NCBI GenBank assembly: GCA_022648295.1
Contig: JALCME010000004.1
Span: forward strand, 62,001 to 126,000
From: Bacteroides sp.
Lineage (GTDB): Bacteria > Bacteroidota > Bacteroidia > Bacteroidales > Bacteroidaceae
Length of the DNA: 64,000 bases
Direction of reading: 5' to 3'
Below, piece after piece: positions 9,955-16,985 of the stretch. The notes under the pieces were generated by a model, which saw nothing but the letters and a program-made list of their open reading frames with translations, did not search any database and was not told the DNA's origin. The number at the start of each line of letters is the position of its first letter. Positions within the stretch are counted from its first letter, which is position 1. A program made the position numbers and the translations under genes.

Positions 9955-11498
9955 TTTTTTACAACAACAGTGTTTTGGCTCGCCAAAACAGCCTCTTTTA
10001 TTCCTTTATTCAACGTCTCAGCATAATCAAGGAGTGCATGGTATTTTCTATATTGTACTGACTTATTCTTCTGCCATAAAGAAGTATAGTGTTCCAAAAA
10101 GGAAGAATCATATACAACTTTTAAAGACTCAACAGACTTCTTCATTGCTTCTTTAAATCTCATTGACACATCTTCATCAACAACAACTCCTTCAATCTGA
10201 TAAGACTCCAATACTAATAACTGGCTATATATCTGTAGATACGTACCCAAAGAAAACTCACCTTCATCCACCGCCAATAATATTTCTTCTATTTTATCCT
10301 GATACTCATCATCCGATAAAGAATAAAAATTATTAATTATCTTCAAAATGCTATCCTCTTTTGTCCCCTCTTTTCTTTTCAAAGAAAGTACAATTCTATC
10401 TATTTCACCTTGAAACGCCTCAACATTAAAATATCCGGATTTAAGATAATTAGCTATGCTATCAAAAGGTTCAAAAGATTCATTATTATTCTCAAAATAT
10501 TGTTTTTGGAGCTTAACCAAATAAACCTCTTCTTTTTTAGGCCTATTTTCATCTTGCAGCGGGAATTCGTTACTTAAATCGCCTTCTAAATCCAACTCGA
10601 TGCCTTGTTCCTCAAGAGAAAGGATTCTTTTTGGAATCTGCAGTTTTTGGAGCAGCTCAAATGGATATAAACCTCTTTTGAACTCTATTGCAAAAAAAGT
10701 AGTATAAAATAAAACGAGCCTCCGTAATTTACTTACATATTTATCCTCAACAACTAATATCTCTACAACACGACTAATGTCTCTTAGTATCTTATCGATT
10801 GAGGTCAACAAATATTGAAGTGTCCGTAAGTTTTGGCATCTTCCTCTATCAAAAACTAATTTTACTAACGTTTTTTCTTCCTCATCCAATTTTAATATAG
10901 GATAACTATTCAATATATCACAAAGATTTGGTCTATATTCAACAGTAAAACGAATATATTTTTCTTTTATCAAAGAATACTTTTTCGCTAGTATAGGATT
11001 TTTCTCATTTAAATTACTACTTAACCTATTTTCATCACATACAATAATAGTCTTTGTTTGGCTATGTTCAATATATGAATTTATAAAGCCTAACGCCTCT
11101 TCAAAGAAAGAAGGATCAATACGCTCAAAATCATCAAAACAAAAGACAATATTCTTAGGAATATTTAATCGAAGTTCTAAGTCTTGTTCGCCTGCAACAT
11201 TTCTCAATAACTCAATTTCTTCATCCATCAAAGTATGAGTTGATTGAGCTTTAATATTGATTCGAGATAACATTAATTCTTTTAATACATTCAAATCATT
11301 TATCCCAGATAAGGTAATATAAATGGGCCTATACTGCCACTCTCTCATTTTAGCTATTAAAGTATTTTTCAAAAAATAAGTTTTTCCACTACCCCATTCA
11401 CCACTTATCATATAAGCATAATTAGTAGGCTCTTTTTCTTTTAAATAATCCATAATTGGGTTAAGGATAGGAGATTGACTTTCTGATAGATTTTCCAT
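9900..11498 (-). CDS. KAP-family P-loop NTPase, zero-frame product
   Basis: NTPase of 532 residues in the zero frame. Walker A is GEWGSGKT at residues 33-40 and Walker B is IVFCFDDFERID with Asp122-Asp123; the next strand TKTIIVCDENRLSS fits the KAP pattern. The rest is helical, charged and without further motifs; I see no TM segment. The last 17 residues (after VVVKK) look like out-of-frame read-through that ends at 9900, while the -1 frame continues a protein-like sequence. So either an A7 slip makes a longer product of about 630 residues, or the gene is frameshifted. It precedes the PutAbiC-like gene in a probable operon. KAP NTPases occur in many bacterial conflict systems, so defence is the leading inference; the trigger is unknown. 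AT-rich and probably acquired. Confidence 0.8.
   Translation of the reverse strand: MENLSESQSPILNPIMDYLKEKEPTNYAYMISGEWGSGKTYFLKNTLIAKMREWQYRPIYITLSGINDLNVLKELMLSRINIKAQSTHTLMDEEIELLRNVAGEQDLELRLNIPKNIVFCFDDFERIDPSFFEEALGFINSYIEHSQTKTIIVCDENRLSSNLNEKNPILAKKYSLIKEKYIRFTVEYRPNLCDILNSYPILKLDEEEKTLVKLVFDRGRCQNLRTLQYLLTSIDKILRDISRVVEILVVEDKYVSKLRRLVLFYTTFFAIEFKRGLYPFELLQKLQIPKRILSLEEQGIELDLEGDLSNEFPLQDENRPKKEEVYLVKLQKQYFENNNESFEPFDSIANYLKSGYFNVEAFQGEIDRIVLSLKRKEGTKEDSILKIINNFYSLSDDEYQDKIEEILLAVDEGEFSLGTYLQIYSQLLVLESYQIEGVVVDEDVSMRFKEAMKKSVESLKVVYDSSFLEHYTSLWQKNKSVQYRKYHALLDYAETLNKGIKEAVLASQNTVVVKKLYKLLKMVMPKCWMQNL
9954..9960 (-). other. A AAA AAA slippery heptamer at the NTPase frame junction
   Basis: On the minus strand the coding sequence reads GTA AAA AAA TTA. 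The last base of GTA plus two AAA codons form the X XXY YYZ heptamer A AAA AAA in exactly the zero-frame phase needed for -1 slippage. A -1 slip gives AAA AAA ATT ATA and joins the long NTPase frame to the downstream protein-like frame. Transcript slippage adding one A would have the same result. A sequencing or assembly error in the homopolymer is the main alternative. Confidence 0.6.
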
Positions 11499-11517
11499 TT
11501 AAATCTTTAGTTATAAA

Positions 11518-11535
11518 ATTAGGCACGATTAGGCA
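11518..11535. repeat. Direct repeat ATTAGGCA x2 upstream of the NTPase gene
   Basis: Two perfect 8-base copies of ATTAGGCA (11518-11525 and 11528-11535) are spaced with a 10-base period, one helical turn, 20-37 bases upstream of the NTPase ATG. The position is right for a promoter-proximal regulator site of the defence-like operon. No clear TAnnTTTG box is recognisable here. The rest of 11499-11695 is AT-rich with no gene. Confidence 0.4.
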
Positions 11536-11695
11536 TACAATATTCAATATTTTTTCTAACAAATACAAATAATATCAGTAGAAAAAGGAGAAATAATACA
11601 GTATAAATACACTTCGTATAGTCTTCCATCTTTATTGAAAGTATATATTAGAAACCAAATACTTAATCCGAGTTCCATCAAAAGACAAGCACTTG

Positions 11696-11882
11696 CCTAA
11701 TAAGTTAACTTACAACACAAACTTTATTTCCTTATAGAAAACGGTTTGTTTTGAAGGCCAAAACGATTTGTATTGACGTTCAAAACAACTTGTTTTGAGC
11801 AGCAAAACGAGTTGTTTTCCTATAGAAAACAGATTATTCTCTTTAGTTGTACTATCAATAAAATGTAAGTTAACTTATGAGG
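11696..11882. repeat. 187-bp element: 19-bp terminal inverted repeats around a 22-bp-period repeat
   Basis: The ends are CCTAATAAGTTAACTTACA (11696-11714) and, as its inverse, 11864-11882, identical in 18 of 19 positions; each contains the palindrome AAGTTAACTT. Inside, five degenerate units start at 11737, 11759, 11781, 11803 and 11825, exactly 22 bases apart, each opening with (C/G)AAAAC; most continue with a short AT-rich core and a TTGT(T/A)TTG-like end, so each of these is itself nearly palindromic. No open reading frame and no clear target-site duplication are seen. It could be a MITE-like non-autonomous element or a structured intergenic repeat. It sits between the defence-like operon and the ThiE/TenI gene. 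Confidence 0.75.
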
Positions 11883-11925
11883 TATGTATTGATGCAATAA
11901 CGAAAGCATCATTTGGAAGTAAAGT

Positions 11926-12534
11926 TCAGGACTGGATTTCGGCATACAGGGCTTTCAAATGCGCAACTACCGCATCAAGATCTGCTAAAGAATGAAAACG
12001 GTTCCAGATGTCCCCCAACAAGGCGGCACCTCCAAAGCCCAAGCAAGCCACCTGCCTGATATTCGTGACGTCAATGCCCGACAGCGCTACGACTCTCGAA
12101 TTAACAATGCCCTTACGAGCAGCTTCATTCAGTTCTTCCGTGGAATATCCCGAATGGTATCCCTGTTTGGAAATGCTATTGTAAACCGGACTCATAAAGA
12201 CGTAATCGAAACGGGGAGTGGAAGCGGCAACTTCTTCCAGACTGTGACACGAACGGCTAAGCTGTCCGCAATAACCAGACGGTGCTTCTGGATGACGGGA
12301 GTTTAAATGAATACCCCGCAAACCGTACTGCTCCTTCAAAGCAAAGAAATCGTGAATCACGATGCGGGAATAGTAAGCAAAAGGTATTGCTTTCAAGAGT
12401 TCTTCCACTTGTCCGGCATCCGCTTGAGGCTTACGCAAATGAAGCAAGTCCAGTCCGGCACTAAACAATGCGGAAATAGCTTCCGCCTCACCCGGCAGAA
12501 AGACAGGGGATGTAATTACAATCAGTTTCATCAT
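11926..12534 (-). CDS. ThiE/TenI-family protein (divergent thiamine phosphate synthase or thiazole tautomerase)
   Basis: 202-residue TIM-barrel protein of the ThiE/TenI superfamily. Visible landmarks are LIVITSP, LLHLRKPQAD, YSRIVIHDFFALKEQYGLRG followed by IHLNSRH, FMSPVYNSISKQGYH and VVALSGID. Compared with the ThiE at 5321, the paired acidic metal site (DDR) is replaced by HDF and the diphosphate-loop TxTKK is replaced by SISKQG, so synthase activity is doubtful; TenI-like thiazole tautomerase or another role is possible. The start may be either of two adjacent ATGs (12534 or 12531). It lies downstream of thiD on the same strand, separated by a 280-base purine-biased spacer, so cotranscription is likely but not certain. 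The thiamine context supports a role in thiazole handling. Confidence 0.75.
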   Translation of the reverse strand: MMKLIVITSPVFLPGEAEAISALFSAGLDLLHLRKPQADAGQVEELLKAIPFAYYSRIVIHDFFALKEQYGLRGIHLNSRHPEAPSGYCGQLSRSCHSLEEVAASTPRFDYVFMSPVYNSISKQGYHSGYSTEELNEAARKGIVNSRVVALSGIDVTNIRQVACLGFGGAALLGDIWNRFHSLADLDAVVAHLKALYAEIQS

Positions 12535-12814
12535 TCTTCTCTATTTTCCTTATACCTTTTCATGCTCTCTTTGTGTCATTCCACGCTCTATGCCCTTTCA
12601 CTCCTCCTCTTCATTTCGTCTTCACTTTCCCCCGCTCTTTTTGTTCCTCTTGCGCCTACCCTATTTTATTACTTATTCTTCCTTCTTTGGTTATTTTTTC
12701 TATAAATACAAAACATATAGCCTTCCGTATTCTTGTACTTTTTCTTCCTTCCAGCTATTCTCCCGTATCTACTTATCCCTGCATATTTCCCTATTCTTCT
12801 GAATTGTCCGTTGT
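12535..12814. other. Purine-biased spacer between thiD and the ThiE/TenI gene
   Basis: A 280-base stretch without a credible gene. Its minus strand, which would be the transcribed message strand, is strongly purine-rich with long GA-rich runs, while the plus strand is a T and C run-on. Open frames on the plus strand here are low-complexity Leu/Phe/Ser strings and I do not believe them. No riboswitch, terminator or promoter consensus was recognised. Confidence 0.5.
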
Positions 12815-13612
12815 TTATTCCCCATGAAAATGCCAAAGCGGACCGTTACCGTGACCGATATGCAGATCACGCCCCGCTTCAATGGCTGCGGAAGTATAAT
12901 GCTTGGCACGTTCCACCGCATCCGGCAGTCCGCATCCCTGCACCATGAAAGTGGCAATAGCCGAAGATAGCGTACAACCCGTTCCATGCAGGTTCCCACT
13001 TTCAATGCGAGGACTTTTATAATAATGAACTTGCTCCGAATCGCAGAGCACATCACACATTTCCTCACCGGCTAAATGTCCGCCTTTAATCAGAAAGGCA
13101 CAACCGTAACGTTCCGACAAAGTCTTGCCTGCAACCAACATCTCCTCTACCGTACGAACCGGCTTTCCGATAAGCAATTCTGCTTCATGCAAATTGGGCG
13201 TAACCAACGTCGTAACCGGAAACAACTCTTCGCAAACAGCCTCAACAGCATCTTCCTCCATCAACCTCCGCCCGCTGGTAGACACCATGACCGGATCGAA
13301 AACCACCTGCTTCATCTGGTATTGACGCAGCACTCGGACTATTTCACGCACAACCGCGGCACTTCCCGTCATGCCTATCTTCACGGCATCAGGTTGCAAA
13401 TCATCAAGCACCGCTTCCATCTGCTTTCCTATCAAATCCGGCGGAAGGCTATAAACATCGCTTACACCCAATGTATTCTGCACCGTCACCGCCGTAATCG
13501 CCGTAGCCGCATAACCGCCAAGTGCGGAAATAGCCTTAATATCCGCCTGTATGCCCGCTCCCCCGGAGGGATCGGAACCAGCTACCGACAATACAATTAC
13601 CTTTCTATCCAT
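12815..13612 (-). CDS. thiD: Hydroxymethylpyrimidine / phosphomethylpyrimidine kinase
   Basis: Phosphorylates HMP and HMP-P to the diphosphate used by ThiE. The 265-residue ribokinase-fold protein shows the N-terminal substrate motif SVAGSDPSGGAGIQADIKA, the conserved TAVTVQNT, VKIGMTG, VFDPVMVSTSG, TPNLHEAELL and the C-terminal anion-hole motif LHGTGCTLSSAIA. It is complete, and the start at 13612 gives the canonical N-terminus. A -7 box (13716-13723) lies about 105 bases upstream. I looked for a second THI-box in that leader and did not find one, so this gene may escape the TPP control exerted on the plus-strand operon. Confidence 0.94.
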   Translation of the reverse strand: MDRKVIVLSVAGSDPSGGAGIQADIKAISALGGYAATAITAVTVQNTLGVSDVYSLPPDLIGKQMEAVLDDLQPDAVKIGMTGSAAVVREIVRVLRQYQMKQVVFDPVMVSTSGRRLMEEDAVEAVCEELFPVTTLVTPNLHEAELLIGKPVRTVEEMLVAGKTLSERYGCAFLIKGGHLAGEEMCDVLCDSEQVHYYKSPRIESGNLHGTGCTLSSAIATFMVQGCGLPDAVERAKHYTSAAIEAGRDLHIGHGNGPLWHFHGE

Positions 13613-13715
13613 TCTACTCAGAAATATTAAAGTTATGCAGCTAAATTAAAGTAAAAGTACTCTCCTGTACGAGACCCTTTCAGCACACATCCAACTTCTC
13701 TCTTAAAGAAACGTA

Positions 13716-13723
13716 CAAAAGTA
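13716..13723 (-). promoter_or_regulatory. Putative -7 box of the thiD promoter
   Basis: On the minus strand this reads TACTTTTG, an exact TAnnTTTG match. Transcription would begin near 13709, giving a leader of almost 100 bases before thiD. No clear TTTG was found at -33. Confidence 0.45.
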
Positions 13724-13738
13724 AATATATTTATTTCA

Positions 13739-13760
13739 CTACCCTAAAGAATAAGGGTAG
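13739..13760 (-). terminator. Hairpin downstream of the nitroreductase gene
   Basis: CTACCCT (13739-13745) and AGGGTAG (13754-13760) form a 7-bp stem with an 8-base loop. It lies about 110 bases beyond the nitroreductase stop, on the path of the Rnf-like operon transcript, and is followed on the minus strand by an AT-rich tract rather than a clean T-run, so it is a weak terminator call. Confidence 0.35.
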
Positions 13761-13867
13761 TAAATGAACCAATCCCCGGGACATTTCAAATCATTGAAAG
13801 GAAAGTATCCCAACTAAATTTTGTAAAAAAAGGAATAACATCTGCTATTCAGTTGCTGAACCTACTC

Positions 13868-14518
13868 CTACTCTATAATCTTAACCCGGTCGGGATAGCG
13901 TTGGGGAGCGGTTGGTTGTTCATCAGCGTAACCTAATGCCAGACTGATAGCCACTGCATAATCCTTCGGAATATTCAGCAATTCCAGTACGTCTTTATTT
14001 TCAGGAAGGTTAAACACCGGAACCAAAGAGCCGATAGGACAAGTCCCCAATCCCAGAGCATGAGCGCTCAGCAAAATATTCTGCATCGCACTGCCACAGT
14101 CCATCATGGAATAATCATTGCTCTTATCCCGTGCAATAACAACAAGTGTAGGTGCACCATGAAAGACACTGAATCCGGGTTCCTTGTAATGAGCGGCACT
14201 TCCTTTCATATCCTTCCCTTCGGCATACTTCAGGAAACGATTATTAATCTCCTGCAATATCTCCGGTTTCCTGACCACCCGGATTTCCCACGGTTGCTTA
14301 TTCAATGCACTGGGAGCAAAAATAGCACACTTCATAATCGTATCAATCTGCTCCTTGCTCACTTGCTTATCCTTATACTTACGGACAGCACGCCGCGTCT
14401 GTATGTTATCAAGAATAGCATCTTTCTGGCTTTTACTGTAAACAGTGGTCGGTGTGGATTGCTTGCAGCCTGCCAAAACAAAAGCAGCCAGACAGCTGAG
14501 GTAAACTAACTTCTTCAT
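13868..14518 (-). CDS. Nitroreductase-family lipoprotein
   Basis: FMN-dependent nitroreductase fold, 216 residues, with an N-terminal lipoprotein signal (MKKLVYLSCLAAFVLAGC, lipobox LAGC with Cys18). Family motifs are visible: the FMN-phosphate binding TRRAVRKYKDKQVS, CAIFAPSALNKQPWEIRVV, and GTCPIGSLVPVFN followed by ISLALGYADEQP. A lipid-anchored, extracytoplasmic nitroreductase is unusual; most members are cytosolic NAD(P)H enzymes. Position 14 bases after rnfD in the same operon suggests that it receives electrons from the membrane Rnf-like proteins, though it could also be a free oxidoreductase. Substrate unknown. Confidence 0.85.
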   Translation of the reverse strand: MKKLVYLSCLAAFVLAGCKQSTPTTVYSKSQKDAILDNIQTRRAVRKYKDKQVSKEQIDTIMKCAIFAPSALNKQPWEIRVVRKPEILQEINNRFLKYAEGKDMKGSAAHYKEPGFSVFHGAPTLVVIARDKSNDYSMMDCGSAMQNILLSAHALGLGTCPIGSLVPVFNLPENKDVLELLNIPKDYAVAISLALGYADEQPTAPQRYPDRVKIIE

Positions 14519-14532
14519 ATTTATTCTATTTT

Positions 14533-15633
14533 TTAATCCGTCAAATAAGTTGCTTTACTGTAAGAATAGCGAAATTTAAGAACCAAATATACGACAAAAA
14601 CAAATACCAGCCACTGCGTGAATCCGTAATAATGCAAGGCCGATACAGCCAACGCTGTGGATAAAATGCGCAGTGTAAGCAGGAAAAGGTTTTCCAACTT
14701 GTTCCACCGCTTGCCTTCCTCCACCACTCCCCAGGCACGGGGTTGAAAGAGAGTCGTTATTTTCAGGGCGTATCCGTTCAATATCAGAATGGAATAGGAC
14801 ATGTACTCGTACCTGATTCCCGTTTTCAGGAACAACAACGTAACAATGCCAATCATCACTCCGTAATAGATTTGCCCCATGCGGTTATTGGGACTGGAAG
14901 GCATATCCGTTGCCATAAACACCGCCGATAACAATACCCCTCCCACCGAATATCTCAAAGCACCCGTATCCTGCAAGATCCAAACTCCCGCCGCAAAAGT
15001 CACCAATAAGGCGAAAGGAATGTGCCAGGAGATGCGTTGCCGTACCAAAAGAAAGAGCCCGCCCAATGCAATAGCAAGAATGGAATACTCTCCCAATGCC
15101 CCTCCGGTTTTATAAATCAGTCCGTCCGAGAAGTGCGAAAAGGCTTCGCTACCGAAGAAACTAAAGCCCTTCAATCCCGGAATATTGACCAATGACTTTG
15201 TCGCCCAGAGGGTGGCACCACTCATCACCGCCGGGAAAAATGCAGCCATAAACTCCCTCCCCACTAAAGCCGGATTAAATTGATTTCCTCCAAGTCCGCC
15301 CCAAAGCAGCTTACCAAAAAGAATCGCCATTGCAGCTCCAAAGGCAACCACCAACAACGGTGTTTTGGGCGAAAGCGTAAAACAAAGCAGCAATGCAGTC
15401 ACCAGTGCCGAACCGTCCAAAAAGGAAGGTTTCCATTTACCCGGCAATAGGAAAGAACCTATTATTTCACTCAGCAAAGCACTTCCCATAGCGGTAAGCA
15501 TCATCCAGAGTGCAGTGTAGCCATAAGCCAGACAAGCAACCACCGCCATAGGAAGCAGCGCCAGCAAGACGTCCAGCATAATACGGGTTACCGTAATCTT
15601 CGTTTTGATATAAGGATTCATCATTTGTTTCAT
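14533..15633 (-). CDS. RnfD/NqrB-like membrane subunit of an electron-transfer complex
   Basis: Polytopic inner-membrane protein of 366 residues (about 8-10 hydrophobic segments) of the RnfD/NqrB family, which carries covalent FMN and helps couple electron transfer to ion movement. The likely flavinylation site is Thr141 in MSGATLWA (SGAT motif), and GNQFNPALVGREF and TDMPSSPNNRMGQIYYG are typical of the family. It lies 86 bases downstream of rnfC and 14 bases upstream of the nitroreductase. RnfA, B, E and G are absent nearby, so this is not a standard Rnf operon. Start codon could be the first ATG at 15633 or either of the two Met codons just inside. Confidence 0.85.
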   Translation of the reverse strand: MKQMMNPYIKTKITVTRIMLDVLLALLPMAVVACLAYGYTALWMMLTAMGSALLSEIIGSFLLPGKWKPSFLDGSALVTALLLCFTLSPKTPLLVVAFGAAMAILFGKLLWGGLGGNQFNPALVGREFMAAFFPAVMSGATLWATKSLVNIPGLKGFSFFGSEAFSHFSDGLIYKTGGALGEYSILAIALGGLFLLVRQRISWHIPFALLVTFAAGVWILQDTGALRYSVGGVLLSAVFMATDMPSSPNNRMGQIYYGVMIGIVTLLFLKTGIRYEYMSYSILILNGYALKITTLFQPRAWGVVEEGKRWNKLENLFLLTLRILSTALAVSALHYYGFTQWLVFVFVVYLVLKFRYSYSKATYLTD

Positions 15634-15719
15634 TTCTATTCTGCAGGTTTCGTTTTATGAGTTACAGCTTACAGTCTTCTGTTTCATTCTGTTTCTCCTC
15701 TTATTCATCTTCCAGACCT

Positions 15720-16985
15720 TCACTGCATCCGCAACAACTCCTTACCCTTCAGGATACTCTCCAGCAAAGGTACATCACTCGGACAGACATAGGCACAAGC
15801 CGCACATTCAATGCAATCGACCACATGATACTGTTCCAAAGCTCTTTTATCGGCAAGGACTGCCGGACGGGCAAACTCCAGCGGCATGAGCTTTTGCGGA
15901 CAAACATCCACACAATAACCGCAACCAATGCAGTTGTCTTTCTGTTTTTGCACGGCAGACAGCAATAAGATTCCGCCGGTTCCTTTGCCGATGCTTTGAT
16001 GAGGAGATTGAAGAGCGTGCCCCATCATCGGACCTCCTTCAATCAAGAGTACATCCTCTGCCGGGAAAGTACGGTCCGGCAATGCTTGTGCGAGGAACTC
16101 TTCTACGGGAGTACCGATGCGCACCAGATAATTTCCACCGATTCCTTTCCGTGTACTTCCCAGACTCACCACCCGTTCAATGCTGTTTTGCCGTTCATAG
16201 ATCGCCCTGTAAACCGCCCAAAGCGTACCGACATTGCTCACCACCACACCCCGGTCGGCCGGTATAGTTCCTTTACGCAGTTCCATACCGGTAACCGATT
16301 TTATCAATTGCAATTCACCTCCCTGAGGATAAGTATCGGGGAGCAACCGAACGCGCACCGGCAAATCATAGTCCGCAAGACAGTGTTCGAACAGCGGTTT
16401 CAGTTCGCGGTTTTGCTGCTCCAATGTAATCACAATCTTCACTGCTCCAATAACACGTTGCGCACAAGCAATCCCCTGTACCACCTGGCGGGTATGTTCA
16501 TGCATCACGGCATAATCGGCCGTAAGAAAAGGTTCGCACTCCGTACCGTTCACTATAAAATACTCAATCTGTTTTTCCGTAGCTAACCGGTATTTCAGAT
16601 GCGTGGGAAATCGCGCTCCGCCATTCCCTACAATACCCGCATCCGCTATCCGTTGCAAGATTTCCCCGGCAGTCAGTTGTTCAGGATCATAGTCAGGCAA
16701 TTCCGCCACCTCTTCCTCATAATCATTTCGAATAATCATGCAAGGATCCGAAGCAAAGTCAATATGCTCCACCGTACCCGACACCGGAGCATGAAGGCGA
16801 GTAGGGAAAGCTCCGGTAAAACGGGCAATCTCCTGTTGCTTCAAAACCCGCTCCCCTTCTTTCACCACAGGCTGCATCACCCCGCCGAATACTTTTAGCG
16901 AAAGCCGGTACAGAGACACGGGCGCAAGAGCTTTTATAGTTAGTTGCTTATTCTCCTTCTTGGGAGATCGAATCAATAGTTTCAT
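15720..16985 (-). CDS. RnfC-like NADH-binding iron-sulfur subunit
   Basis: Peripheral cytoplasmic electron-entry subunit of 421 residues. The N-terminal barrel-sandwich region (residues about 20-80, with VKEGERVLKQQEIARF and APVSGTVEHID) precedes the nucleotide/flavin-binding part with GIVGNGGARFPTHLKY, NGTECEPFLTADYAVM and GPMMGHAL. Two 4Fe-4S motifs are near the C-terminus, CIGCGYCVDVCP and CIECAACAYVCP. The ATG overlaps the apbE stop by 4 bases (ATGA), showing translational coupling. Together with RnfD it could move electrons from NADH to the membrane, but without the other Rnf subunits the coupling mechanism is unclear. Confidence 0.9.
   Translation of the reverse strand: MKLLIRSPKKENKQLTIKALAPVSLYRLSLKVFGGVMQPVVKEGERVLKQQEIARFTGAFPTRLHAPVSGTVEHIDFASDPCMIIRNDYEEEVAELPDYDPEQLTAGEILQRIADAGIVGNGGARFPTHLKYRLATEKQIEYFIVNGTECEPFLTADYAVMHEHTRQVVQGIACAQRVIGAVKIVITLEQQNRELKPLFEHCLADYDLPVRVRLLPDTYPQGGELQLIKSVTGMELRKGTIPADRGVVVSNVGTLWAVYRAIYERQNSIERVVSLGSTRKGIGGNYLVRIGTPVEEFLAQALPDRTFPAEDVLLIEGGPMMGHALQSPHQSIGKGTGGILLLSAVQKQKDNCIGCGYCVDVCPQKLMPLEFARPAVLADKRALEQYHVVDCIECAACAYVCPSDVPLLESILKGKELLRMQ

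Noticed and set aside
11696-11882. CRISPR array
   Set aside because: The 22-base units are degenerate throughout, with no conserved repeat separated by unique spacers and no cas genes nearby.
12535-12830. Small genes on the plus strand
   Set aside because: The open frames translate into Leu/Phe/Ser strings produced by a pyrimidine-rich strand, without a family match or ribosome-binding context.
13613-13740. Second TPP riboswitch before thiD
   Set aside because: None of the THI-box strings (GCTGAGA, ACCTGAT, CGAAGGG) could be found on either strand.
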